64,000 bases of DNA from Macrostomum hystrix (taxonomy: Eukaryota; Platyhelminthes; Macrostomidae), in contig CATNEN010000001.1 in assembly GCA_950097015.1 (NCBI GenBank), positions 8,985,001 to 9,049,000 on the forward strand. The letters are read 5' to 3'. Positions 19,371 to 29,959 of the stretch are shown piece after piece (the first letter of the stretch is position 1; each line of letters opens with the position of its first letter). The position numbers and the translations under genes were made by a program. The notes under the pieces are model-generated. The model saw only the letters and a list, made by a program, of their open reading frames with translations. It did no database searches and was not told the origin of the DNA.

Positions 19371-19935
19371 ATGATAAGCAGCAGCAGCAGTGGCTCAAAC
19401 GAGGCCCAAGCAGATCCGGATGAGGATCTCTAGGCCGAGTTGCAGTAGGGCATGTCTTCAGACGATGAAGGTATGTCTGATCCTGACTCGGACCAGGAAC
19501 CGGAGAAGTATTTAGAGGCGGAAGGTCCTGCGGCGCCTCCGACGTTTGATTTACCTCTGCCGCAAAGCTCATCATCCAGTGAGGATGCGGAGGAGCCAGG
19601 ACGGCACAGACGGAGGCGCCCAGAGGCGCGCCCAGTGGGGCCTGCGAGCTCCAGAACGGGTGGCGGCCACCCAGGCGGTGGCTGAATCCCTGGCTCGGGC
19701 CGCACGGGGACAGCTGGACGAGGGCTGGCCGGCTGCTGCGCAGCGCGCATTCATGGAGGAGCAGCGGGCAACGCGGCAAGATATGCTTCATGAGGCGGCG
19801 GCTCGAGCAGAGCAGATGGTCGGAGGCCCGGCCAGGACACCAAAGCATCTGGTGGCCCGTTATGGGCAAGCGGTAGTAGAGTTATTAGAGGGGGCGTGGT
19901 ACCCCGAGCCCCTCGTGAGGATGTCAAGATTTTGA
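19371..19935 (+). pseudogene. Unrecognised gene upstream of AlkB-LINE copy 2, broken by frame changes
   Basis: First part (19452 on) is acidic and Ser-rich: SSDDEGMSDPDSDQEPEKY, SSSSEDAEEPGRHRRRRPE. Shifting frame near 19660, it continues VAATQAVAESLARAARGQL, AQRAFMEEQRATRQDMLHEAA, RYGQAVVELLEGAWYPEPL and ends with TGA at 19933. Upstream, 19371 opens with MISSSSSGSNEAQADPDED before a TAG, so the N terminus is also interrupted. The same protein occurs at 7662-7896, again upstream of an AlkB-LINE. An acidic N terminus plus a charged helical C terminus would fit a nucleic-acid-associated protein; no family recognised. Confidence 0.5.
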
Positions 19936-20229
19936 AGGGTCCGAGGGTTGCCGTCTGACGTTCCGACAGGTCATGAATGTTGTAGTATGTTCTGGCGCCT
20001 CCTTTAGGAATTGCTTACTTATCATGACTGTTGTAGTGTGTTTCTGTTTGTTTTGTTCCTTGTTTTAGGAGTTGTATACTTATTCAGATGAATACGAAGT
20101 AGTTGATTTGTTCTCCTTTCCTTTGTAGTATAAACTTGTTCTGTAGTATCGATCCTTTTGTGAAATATTGTTTTTGAAGAATGGAATTTCTGGTTTAAAT
20201 ATAAGGAAGGAAAGTTACGTGAGTTTTGA

Positions 20230-21174
20230 TCATGTGCGGCTGACGGCCAGCCGGTGTTGACCGTCATCCTTTAGCTCGAGGAGAATGATGTGCTGTAGTC
20301 TGCTGAGCAGCCTCCAGACAATCTGTGGAGTCAGCGCTGCCCTAGTTCTGTGGGAGGGCTTGGGAGTAGGAAGTCTGCAGTTTCCCGTGCACACAATCGC
20401 TCAAATGCTCCTACTATAAGTAGAGCAGAGTCTGACAAATACACCGGATGGTGTTAGCATTGTGGCAGCACACTTTCTCTACTTAGATGGCACATCTAGG
20501 ACTGTTTTTCTTCATGCGTATATTACGTCAGTTTTCGAACCTCTGACCTTTCTCACTTTAGGTGCACGTCCAAGCACAGTGTGTCAAGAAATATCCAGAC
20601 AGAACCGTCTCCAAGCTTGACAAGCTAGTTTATACTCTTGTGAGTAACCCACCCTTAGGGCCTTAGGCTAGGTAGCTTTCCTCCTCCTCCTCCTTTTATT
20701 AGGAGGCTTTTTCTCTCCTCATTAGAGGAGCTCTCTCCCTGCGCCTTGCCGCGCCCCTTGCCCCTTTGCCCCTGCGCCTTAATGCGCCCCTTGCCCGTGC
20801 CCCGCTGCGCCTTGCTGCGCCTGTGCCCCCCCGTCCCCTTGCCTGTGCCCTCTGCCCCCCTTGCCTGTCCGTGCCCCCTTGTCTGTGGACTACGCTTTCC
20901 CACGCGTAACTCCGCTGCGTTAGTCAACCCGTCACCTGTGCTTGGTCCCCTCTCTTCTTTCTCTATCCTTACTCTAGTACCTCTCTCCTGTTCACCTGTA
21001 TCTTGCATCACTCTTCACTCTCTGCTCTACCGACGCGACATCTAGCATTTAGAAATAAAGTTTTAAGGCATTTATGTGCAGTTTTGCGTTTTAATAAATA
21101 AATAAGTAGTATATACAGTTTTATACAGTTTTATTTTAATTAATTTATAAACAATTAGAATAGATAGAATAGAC
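20230..21174 (+). other. 5' region of AlkB-LINE copy 2
   Basis: Contains the hairpin segment GGCTGACGGCCAGCCGG..GACCGTCATCC, the GAGCAGCCTCCAG module, ATGCTCCTACTATAAGTAGAGCA (palindromic, shared with 8426), CTCTACTTAGATGGCAC, then a C/T-rich block (20680-20990) with repeated GCGCCTTG and CCCCTTG words. Immediately before the ORF the sequence is AT-rich. The order is the same as at 8139-9497. Confidence 0.6.
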
Positions 21175-22756
21175 ATGCAGCAAAACAACAACAATAAGAA
21201 AACCCAACACCAAAATCAACAACAACAACAAAAGGACAAGCGCCAACGCCAATCGACCAATGCGACGACCAAGGCTGTCCAAGAACCTGATGACAAAAAA
21301 GCTAGAAGACAATCCAGCCAATCCAGCATACCGAAGCCAATTCAGGCTGAAGCTAGCACAATTCCAAAATCAGCCGACAAAGTAAGTCCAATGGACACCT
21401 CCAGTAATTCCTCCAGTAGGCCTTCTTCAGTAGAACAGGCACAGCCGTCTGAAGGTGTTCCATCTCAATCTCAACCTCAATCTAGCAACTACGATCATCC
21501 TCTTATCTCAACAAAAGGCTTCTTCTCCAAACTCATCATCGGCAACACCTGTCCAATCTCATACTATCCGCACGCATTCAAGGATATCGCCAACGACCTT
21601 CTTACCACTCTTACTGCTGAAATTCTGCCTCTTGACTCACGCCATCACACCAACGGACGAGCTGAACCTCGCAAAATCTTTTGGTATGGCCCGCCTTATA
21701 TGTACTCTGGTGAAACGATCCAGGGCAACTCTAACTGGCATCCGATAGTATCCAATCTTGCTAATCTCCTACACACTCAACTAGGACTTCCAGCCTTCAA
21801 CTCTTGTCTACTAAATTTCTATGAAAATGGCAACGAGTCTATTGGTTACCACTCAGACGACGAACCTGAGTTGGGCCAAAATCCAACAATTGCATCAATC
21901 TCTATCAGAGCACCACGTGAATTTCGCATCCGCTCAAAAGAATCTGGTCTCTCTCTCTCTTCACACAAACTCTTGCACACGGATCGCTTCTCATAATGAA
22001 AGGCGACACCCAAACTCACACACAGCACGCTCTTCCTCGTGATCCATCAATCAAAGATCTCCGCATCAATCTTACCTTCCGCGTCACAAATCCAGCAATT
22101 CACGACATCACAATTCTCCAAGGTCAAGGCAACTCTGACCCTGAGTCAGCTCCTCCAATTCCAAGTCCAAGCAATGATCCAGCCAGCTTCGCTGCTGCTA
22201 CTGCAACATCTGATGGTTACTCCTTTCACTCTGTTGCCGGTTCTCGCCACTCATCACCACGCAACCAATCTCAACCACAAGCCAAGACAGCACCCATACT
22301 TTTCACCTTCACGAACGTTCTCCCGGGGACGAGCTCCGCTTTGAGAAATTCATGAAAGAGAACTTTCCAAATATCCGGATCCGCTCCGTCCAACGGTGTT
22401 ATCTGACAAATGGCTATAAGGTTTTCGCCGTCGACCACCAGGGAGCACATCACCTTCTGACTGATGTGCTCAAAACCAACACCATTGAAGGTCAGGGTGT
22501 TGAGCGCCGCCTGCCCTTGCGCAAGCCGGATGCTCCACCGAACTCAAAGCCACGCCTTCCGACAGCCAGCCACGCGGTCGCCTGTATGCTGGTCCACTTC
22601 GCATATGCCAGTCCTGGGCAGCGAAGCGTGGCTAGCCTAGTTGAGACTGCGGCCAAGCTTGTTGAGGCCATCACCGGCTGGTCATCGCCGGAGCTAACGA
22701 CAGCTGTCATTGCGGAGAGGTGTGAAAAACTTAAAGATGATTTATTAAATTTGTAA
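21175..22756 (+). pseudogene. LINE ORF1 with N-terminal AlkB-type dioxygenase (copy 2, two frameshifts)
   Basis: Same architecture as copy 1. A low-complexity N terminus (Gln/Asn/Lys-rich, about 110 residues) precedes the AlkB domain: YGPPYMYSGE, LPAFNSCLLNFYENG, metal motif YHSDDEPELG (His about 226, Asp about 228). A frameshift at about 21990 leads to QHALPRD (distal His) and RINLTFR. A Pro/Ser linker follows, then across another shift at 22352 the RRM-like core (FPNIRIRSVQRCYL, GYKVFAVDHQG, VERRLPLRKPD). The zinc-knuckle segment present in copy 1 is absent; instead a different C terminus (LVETAAKLVEAITGWSSPEL, CEKLKDDLLNL) ends at 22756. That may be the genuine ORF1 end, with the knuckles lost by deletion. 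All dioxygenase motifs survive. Confidence 0.75.
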
Positions 22757-22861
22757 ATTCTTTCGGACAATTGCCGTAGCAAAGCCAAAAATGAAAATAA
22801 AGACTCCCTCCCACTCCCACAAAAAACTAGAAAGGCGAGAGTAACAACAATAACAATTTCA

Positions 22862-24404
22862 AAGTAGAAGAACTTACCATTCTCCACCTAAATTGCAACA
22901 GTATTCTCAACAAAATCTGGAACTCAATGACTTCTTGAGAGGTCAATACATTGATATAGCCCTCTTCTCAGAGACGGTCCTCACCAGCTCGAACATAATC
23001 TTTTTCCCGGCTACTCCACCATTCGGTTGGACATGCCACACTGTAGCCGAGGTCTCCTCGTGGCCTATAGAGAGTATATCAAACTGTCAGAAGTTAAAGT
23101 CTCGTACTACAATGTCAACCATGAAATTATTTCTTTAAAAGTCCAGACCAGTGACCCATAGCTTGACTTTCTAAACGTCACGCTTATATACAGAAACCCA
23201 AGACATGACAACCTCAACCTCACCCTCCTTGGTTCTCTCCTAACCAATCCCCATAGTCTAATTCTTGGGGACCTCAACTGCCGCTTCAGTGCCCTTGAAG
23301 GCCACAGCAGTGAAAACTATGCAGGGAGACAACTCCTTAGATGGCTAGCCAACCACGACAGCGCGCCAATCATTTTAAATGAACCAGGCGTCCCCACCCG
23401 ATACCTCAGTAGATCTGGCACCCTTACAGGCAATATTCTAGACCTAGGTCTTTGCTCACCAGACTTAGCACCTTTTATCACCGACTTCCAAATCCTAGAC
23501 GATCTTGGCAGTGACCACCTCCCCCTAGTAACCAAAATCGCTGTCAAACCCAAAAATAAACAACCAATTAAACCACCCAGATGTTATAATAAAACTGACT
23601 GGGAACAGTTCCACCTCACACTTGATGACAACATCTCAGCCATCTGGGACAACAACTTCAACCCAAAAACCCCTGCCGAAATTGACAACTCCATTGAAAT
23701 GCTAAACGATATAATTCATCTCACTATAGACAAAGTGGTCCCAAGGTCCTCTCCTAGAGAGACCCTCCCACCCAACATAGTCCAACTCATAAAAGCCCGC
23801 AGAAGGTTTAGAAAATTATTCTACACCACCCGAATTGATGACTTCCGACTACAGGCCAATAAAATGGTAACCCAAATTAGAAACGAAATATGGCACTTTC
23901 GCAACCAAAAATTTAACACCTTATGTGAGAAAATTGCAGACCTTAGTTTAAACCCCAGCAACTCCAAATTCTGGAAAGACATAAAAATTATCATGGGCAC
24001 TAAAACCTAAATCACCCAATTCCCTTCTCTCACCTATCTCAACAAAACTGTCATCACTGATAAGGACAAAGCCAACTTGTTGGCTGAAGCCCTATCAGAC
24101 AAAATGAAACCCAAACCCAGTTCAAACAACAGACTCAGAACCAAGATAGCCAAACACATCACAAATCATCCAAATTTCAAACCTCTAAATCACCTTGAAA
24201 CTCCCAACATCAATGACTCTATCTCACTGCGCCCATCCAAATCGCTGATGTCACCTGGGAACTCGCCCACCTTAGATCAGGAGGAGCCCAAGGTCCAGAC
24301 AACATACCTAACATAGTACTCAAACGGGGCTTGAGCCCCACTACAATAATCTTTCTCACCAAAAGTTTAATAAAATATATACTCTTTGAGGGCCCAATTG
24401 ATTA
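22862..24404 (+). pseudogene. LINE ORF2: apurinic-type endonuclease and start of reverse transcriptase, truncated
   Basis: Begins EELTILHLNCNSILNKIW, changes frame near 22915, then IDIALFSET. After further damage (a TAG near 23158) it reads VTLIYRNPR, LILGDLNCRFS (the GDLN motif), PGVPTRYLSRSGT and LGSDHLPLV (the SDH motif), the catalytic signature of the AP-endonuclease of Jockey/CR1-type LINEs, which nicks target DNA for reverse transcription. A helical linker runs to a TAA at 24008, then KANLLAEALSDK. The final piece (PDNIPNIVLKRGL, LTKSLIKYIL) is the first motif of the reverse transcriptase. The copy ends abruptly at about 24404, where a GC-rich element begins. The polymerase core is absent. 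Confidence 0.75.
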
Positions 24405-24406
24405 AT

Positions 24407-24587
24407 AACCCCGGTGGGACAGCTTTTTGGGGCGCAGAGTGGGGCGCCGTGCGCCCCGCTATACGCCCAGCCGGCGCCGGGGCGCATGGTGATTTTCCTA
24501 TACGCCTCCCGCCGCCTGGGCGCATAGTGATTTTCCTATACGCCCTTGCTATACACCTCCCGCCGCCTGGGCGCACGGTTTTGTAAA
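24407..24587. mobile_element. GC-rich interspersed element, copy 3
   Basis: Opens with CCGGTGGGACA, the reverse complement of the 3' end seen at 7650 and 51080 (TGTCCCACCGG). It contains three repeats of GCGCAYRGTGATTTTCCTATACGCC-like sequence and the CCTCCCGCCGCCTGGGCG word. It lies exactly at the truncation point of AlkB-LINE copy 2. Confidence 0.6.
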
Positions 24588-25055
24588 CATCACTTTTTAC
24601 GCGGTTTTTTTTCTTTTCGTGTAGTACACGTGACTTATGGTTGCAGAAAAATATTATTTCACCTTTAACATGTCTAGTTGCTCTTAAATTTGGAAATATT
24701 GTTTGCATCATCTTCGAAATTTTCTACTAAATTTTCCAACTTTTTTTTCGTATGCGAAAATATTTGGAGGAAGATTAATTCGCCATGTGCTACTATTAGT
24801 AGAAACGATAGGATACTGTTTCAGTCATATCCTATAGCTCATTCTTTCCGAAAGACCTGCTCATGTAGACTGAAATTATATGACTCTGCATGACAACTTA
24901 GTATAATAGCTAGCTAGTATATAAATTAACATGGTTGCTTCTAATTTTCAATTTCCTCTACATTTATCATAGAGCATAGGGACTCAAAATTCGTCGAGAT
25001 CAATCTGGATTAAGGCAGGTCCCAAAATCGATTCCGTGCCTTCCCTAGAATCCCT
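24588..25055. other. AT-rich stretch without recognised genes
   Basis: No coding frame with recognisable motifs. Short T-rich runs and no clear repeats. Confidence 0.5.
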
Positions 25056-25059
25056 AGAT

Positions 25060-25292
25060 TCCCTAGATTAGTAGGGTGAGAGGGAGATCAGTAGGGTGAG
25101 ATGGAGAGCAGGTATGGTGAAAGGGGGATCATGTAGGGTGAGAGGGAGAGCAGTAGGCTGAGAGTAAGTGTGGTAGTAATATGCAGTAGAGTGAGAGGAA
25201 GTGGGATAGTGAGATGCAGTAGAGTGAGAGGAAGTGTGGTAGTGAGATGCAGTAGAGTGAGGGGAAGTGGGGTAGTGAGATGTAGTAGAATG
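25060..25292 (+). repeat. GA-rich minisatellite
   Basis: Degenerate tandem repeats of about 33-40 bases built on GCAGTAGAGTGAGAGGAAGTG and GGTAGTGAGAT. A related GTGGAGTGAGAGGT array lies at 42050-42150 in intron 2 side of the DUF4806-like gene. Confidence 0.75.
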
Positions 25293-25743
25293 TTTAAATT
25301 TTAATTACGATTAATTTCATTAATGCCATTAATGGCATGAGAAGTCAGAAAGAGATCAAAGAAAATATTTGAGACAGAAAGAGTTTAAATTTTTAGTTTC
25401 GCATTAGTTGATTTCTCTCGTAGGCACCAGTTAAGTTTGGCATGCTTAGTCACTCTTCAAACTGACCATATATTTATAGACATATATTTGTTTTAAGATT
25501 TGTATTAGTTAATTAAAATGTTTGAAACAACGAAATGAACTAAGCCTTCATCCCGCATGTGTTCAGTCGGTATACAACAAGTAAAAATTTAAAGCTCAGT
25601 TTAATGACAACCCAGATCCTCAGTTTGGTGACAATCCCAGATCCTTAATGTGCCAACGAGACACTGCTCTAGAGTTCTGGTGAGCTTTAAAACTGTGACT
25701 GTACGTCACTTTTCGCTGCTTTCTAAATAGCTTTATTGCCAAC

Positions 25744-25960
25744 ATGTACATGCGTGAACGCATGTCTTTCCTTTACATTTTCGGTGCTAGAAAACGTCTC
25801 TATCCCTGCTCCGCTGATTTCCGTTCTAGAAACTTCTTATCAGTCCTAGCTGTCATGCTCAGCTCGAACGGCAATTCCCAGCTCTGTTTGTTCATGTGCT
25901 GCTCTAAAAATAGCACTGGGAAAGTCGCATGCATGCAATATCCCATTGCTCATAGAGCCC
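25744..25960 (-). promoter_or_regulatory. Degenerate copy of the bHLH gene's upstream region
   Basis: Bases 25770-25870 resemble 29830-29930 in the same orientation: TTTCCTTT, TCTATCCC.GCT, TTCCGTTC.AGAA and TAGCTGTCATG.TCAGC occur in the same order. At 29.8 kb this region is upstream of the Hairy/E(spl)-type gene. Here a GTTCTAGAAAC heat-shock-like core remains, but no bHLH coding sequence follows. Confidence 0.45.
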
Positions 25961-25964
25961 GGGA

Positions 25965-26280
25965 TTTTCTAGGTGACTTTCCAGGTTAATAAGTTCGAGT
26001 GGAAATCATTTAAAATCATGAAACCAACTCAGTCGTGTAGGAAATCATTTCTAGATAGATTTTCAATTGAATCCGACTCGATAAACTGTGCTCAAATCTA
26101 TTGGGACACCGACGACAGCCATATAGTACTGACATAGTCAGAGTCAAGATAAAATTTTCTAGGTGACTTTCCAGGTTAATAAGTTCGAGTGGAAATCATT
26201 TGAGAATAGAAACCAACTCAGTCGTGTAGGAAATCATTTCTAGATAGATTTTCAATTGAATCCGACCCGATAAAGTTTGG
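25965..26280 (+). repeat. Tandem duplication of about 185 bp
   Basis: ATTTTCTAGGTGACTTTCC through TAGATAGATTTTCAATTGAATCCGA occurs at 25970-26085 and again at 26154-26270 with few changes; the intervening 70 bases are unique. Confidence 0.75.
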
Positions 26281-26439
26281 CATGCTTATAGTCACTCTTT
26301 AACTGAGCATATATTCCGATAAGCTTCTAAGTCTAAGCTTCCGATATGGGCGGCACCGGCCGCCTCCTCGCTGCGTCCGTCATGGAGGCTCCCTGCCGCT
26401 AAGTCAAGTAAGTCAAGAGCATATATTTATTTAATTATT

Positions 26440-29312
26440 GATTTATTTAATGGTTTGTATTAGTTAATTAAAAAAATTTAAGCAATTAAATGAACTAAGT
26501 CTTGATACAACACTGATACAACACAACAACAATGATACAACATTGATACGATACAACGATACAATGATACAACAATATATAAACATTTAAAGCTCAGTTC
26601 AATGACAATCCCAGATCCTCAGTTTGGTTACAATCCCAGATTGGTGATAATCCCCCAGATAAAAAGTTTTAAACAATGAAATGAACTAAGCATTGATACA
26701 ACACTGATACAACACAACAACAATGATACAACATTGATACGATACAACGATACAATGATACAACAATTTATAAAAATTTAAAGCTCAGTTTAATGACAAT
26801 TATCCCAGATCCTCAGTTTGGTGACAATCCCAGAACCTCTGTTTGGTGACAATCCCAGATCCTCTGTTTGGGACAATCCCAGATCCTCAGTTTGGTGACA
26901 ATCCCAGATCCTCAGTTTGGGACAATCCCAGATCCTCAGTTTAATGACAATTATCCCAGATCCTCCGTTTGGTTACAATCCCAGATCCTCTGTTTGGTGA
27001 CGATCCCAGATCCTCAGTTTGGGACAATCCCAGATTGGTGATAATCCCCCAGATAAAAAGTTTCAAACAATGAAATGAACTAAGCATTGATACAACACTG
27101 ATACAACACAACAACAAGGATACAACATTGATACGATACAACGATGCAATGATACAACAATATATAAAAATTTAAAGCTCAGTTTAATGACAATTATCCC
27201 AGATCCTCAGTTCGGTTACAATCCCAGATTGGTGATAATCCCCCAGATAAAAAGTTTTAAACAATGAAATGAACTAAGCATTGATACAACACTGATACAA
27301 CACAACAACAATGATACAACATTGATACGATACAACGATACAATGATACAACAATATATAAACATTTAAAGCTCAGTTTAATGACAATTATCCCAGATCC
27401 TCAGTTTGGTTACAATCCCAGATTGGTGATAATCCCCCAGATAAAAAGTTTTAAACAATGAAATGAACTAAGCATTGATACAACACTGATACAACACAAC
27501 AACAATGATACAACATTGATACGATACAACGATACAATGATACAACAATATATAAACATTTAAAGCTCAGTTTAATGACAATTATCCCAGATCCTCAGTT
27601 TGGTGACAATCCCAGATCCTCAGTTTGGTGACAATCCCAGATCCTCAGTTTGGGACAATCCCAGATCCTCAGTTTGGTGACAATCCCAGATCCTCAGTTT
27701 GGGACAATCCAAGATCCTCAGTTTAATGACAATTATCCCAGATCCTCAGTTTGTTGACAATCCCAGATCCTCAGTTTGGTGACAATCCCAGATTCTTAGT
27801 TTCGTGACAATCCCAGATCCTTAGTTTGGTGACAATCCCAGATCCTCAGTTTAATGACAATTATCCCAGATCCTCAGTTTGGTTACAATCCCAGATCCTC
27901 AGTTTAGTGACAACCCCAGATTCTCAGTTTCGTGACAACCCCAGATCCTCAGTTTCGGGACAATCCTAGATCCTCAGGTTAATGACAATTATCCCAGATC
28001 CTCAGTTTGGTGACAATCCCAGATTGGTGATAATCCCAGATTCTTAGTTTCGTGACAATCCCAGATCCTCAGTTTGGTGACAATCCCAGATCCTCAGTTT
28101 GGTTACAATCCCAGATCCTCAGTTTGGTTACAATCCCAGATCCTCTGTTTGGTGACGATCCCAGATCCTCAGTTTGGGACAATCCCAGATTGGTGATAAT
28201 CCCCCAGATAAAAAGTTTCAAACAATGAAATGAACTAAGCATTGATACAACACTGATACAACACAACAACAATGATACAACATTGATACGATACAACGAT
28301 ACAATGATACAACAATATATAAACATTTAAAGCTCAGTTTAATGACAATTATCCCAGATCCTCAGTTTGGTTACAATCCCAGATTGGTGATAATCCCCCA
28401 GATAAAAAGTTTTAAACAATGAAATGAACTAAGCATTGATACAACACTGATACAACACAACAACAATGATACAACATGGATACGATACAACGATACAATG
28501 ATACAACAATATATAAACATTTAAAGCTCAGTTTAATGACAATTATCCCAGATCCTCAGTTTGGTGACAATCCCAGAACCTCAGTTTGGTGACAATCCAA
28601 GATCCTCTGTTTGGGACAATCCCAGATCCTCAGTTTGGTGACAATCCCAGATCCTCAGTTTGGGACAATCCCAGATCCTCAGTTTAATGACAATTATCCC
28701 AGATCCTCAGTTTGGTGACAATCCCAGATCCTCAGTTTGGTGACAATCCCAGATTCTTAGTTTCGTGACAATCCCAGATCCTTAGTTTGGTGACAATCCC
28801 AGATCCTCAGTTTAATGACAATTATCCCAGATCCTCAGTTTGGTTACAATCCCAGATCCTCAGTTTAGTGACAACCCCAGATTCTCAGTTTCGTGACAAC
28901 CCCAGATCCTCAGTTTCGGGACAATCCTAGATCCTCAGTTTAATGACAATTATCCCAGATCCTCAGTTTGGTGACAATCCCAGATTCTTAGTTTCGTGAC
29001 AATCCCAGATCCTCAGTTTGGTGACAATCCCAGATCCTCAGTTTAATGACAATTATCCCAGATCCTCAGTTTGGTTACAATCCCAGATCCTCAGTTTAGT
29101 GACAACCCCAGATTCTCAGTTTCGTGACGACCCCAGATCCTCAGTTTCGGGACAATCCTAGATCCTCAGTTTAATGACAATTATCCCAGATCCTCAGTTT
29201 GGTGACAATCCCAGATCCTCAGTTTGGTGACAATCCCAGATTCTCAGTTTCGTGACAATCCCAGATCCTCAGTTTCGTGACAATCCCAGATCCTCAGTTT
29301 GGGGACAATCAG
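26440..29312 (+). repeat. Complex satellite array, two interleaved repeat types
   Basis: Type A is a 22-25 bp unit (GATCCTCAGTTTGGTGACAAT plus CCCA) with variants GGGACAATC, GGTTACAATC and TTTCGTGACAA. Type B is about 190 bp and contains AAACAATGAAATGAACTAAGC, TGATACAACACTGATACAAC, repeated TGATACAAC and TTTAAAGCTCAGTTTAATGAC; it appears about six times (near 26660, 27055, 27255, 27450, 28215, 28410). Blocks of A and B alternate, and the 27.4-28.0 kb and 28.4-28.95 kb stretches repeat each other, so there is higher-order organisation. Long open frames across it are artefacts of the repeat. Confidence 0.9.
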
Positions 29313-29398
29313 TCCATGACAACTAAATAAAAAAACGACGAAACTAATTCACTAAGTTGACTTATGCTGGAATGCCGGATGCTGTTGCCAGGGGCCGG

Positions 29399-29767
29399 TT
29401 ACCAAGGACGCCACACAGGCTGGGCTCCCTCCTGGTCCATCGACTGGCTAGATTCTTCGTCAGTAGACAAAGCCGACACCGTTGATGAGGCCGAAGACTT
29501 GCAGCAGAAGCTCATGGCCGTAGATTGAGTCTTGGCTGAGCCATTCAGCAGCAGCTCCACAGTCAGCTCCAGGATGTCGGCCTTCTCTAGGCGCTTAATC
29601 CGGTACGGTTTTATCACCTTGTTGGCCTGCAGCAGCTCTTTGAGTCTGTCCAAGCTGGCATTAATTCTGGCTCTGCGCTGCTGCTCCATCACCTGCTTGC
29701 TGATTCTCCTATGCTCCATCAACTCTACTAGGCGCGTGGTTCGTGTTTTGTTAATTCGGAGCTCCAT
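29399..29767 (-). CDS. Hairy/Enhancer-of-split-like bHLH repressor with C-terminal WRPW
   Basis: A 122-residue single-exon protein. The basic region and helix-loop-helix span about residues 18-75 (ISKQVMEQQRRARINASL, then RLEKADILELTVELLL), closely matching HES/E(spl) proteins, which bind E/N-box DNA and repress transcription under Notch. The last four residues are WRPW, the Groucho/TLE-binding tetrapeptide. Two oddities: the Pro normally in the basic region is Gln-Val here, and there is no Orange domain, so the protein is only about half the usual length. A TATA-like TTATAAAATTATAAA lies only 25-40 bases before the first ATG, so translation may start at the second Met (residue 17, about 29719), which would still keep the DNA-binding region. 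This is the only gene here that looks like host DNA. Confidence 0.85.
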   Translation of the reverse strand: MELRINKTRTTRLVELMEHRRISKQVMEQQRRARINASLDRLKELLQANKVIKPYRIKRLEKADILELTVELLLNGSAKTQSTAMSFCCKSSASSTVSALSTDEESSQSMDQEGAQPVWRPW

Positions 29768-29791
29768 CGAAATTTCGAAATCGACCGGCCG

Positions 29792-29805
29792 TTTATAATT
29801 TTATA
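29792..29805 (-). promoter_or_regulatory. TATA-like box of the bHLH gene
   Basis: On the minus strand TTATAAAATTATAA lies 25-38 bases ahead of the annotated first ATG. Confidence 0.5.
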
Positions 29806-29875
29806 AGTACCCCCGGCACCGCCAACCCCCTGTTTCCTTTCATCTATCCCCGCTTCACTCGTGAAATGAATTCCG

Positions 29876-29898
29876 TTCCAGAATGTTCTAGAATGTTC
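29876..29898. promoter_or_regulatory. Five-unit heat-shock element upstream of the bHLH gene
   Basis: The pattern TTCnnGAAnnTTCnnGAAnnTTC is perfect over 23 bases, five contiguous units; three are enough to bind an HSF trimer. It lies about 75 bases upstream of the TATA-like box and 110 bases from the ATG. Confidence 0.75.
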
Positions 29899-29959
29899 TG
29901 CAGTTTTAGCTGTCATGTTCAGCCTAGATTCTCCCAAATGTGCCTTATCTAAAAACAAA

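Noticed and set aside
26440-29312. Regular 22-25 bp repeats resembling a CRISPR array
   Set aside because: There are no unique spacers; the repeats are directly tandem with point variants, the genome is eukaryotic, and no cas-like genes are present.
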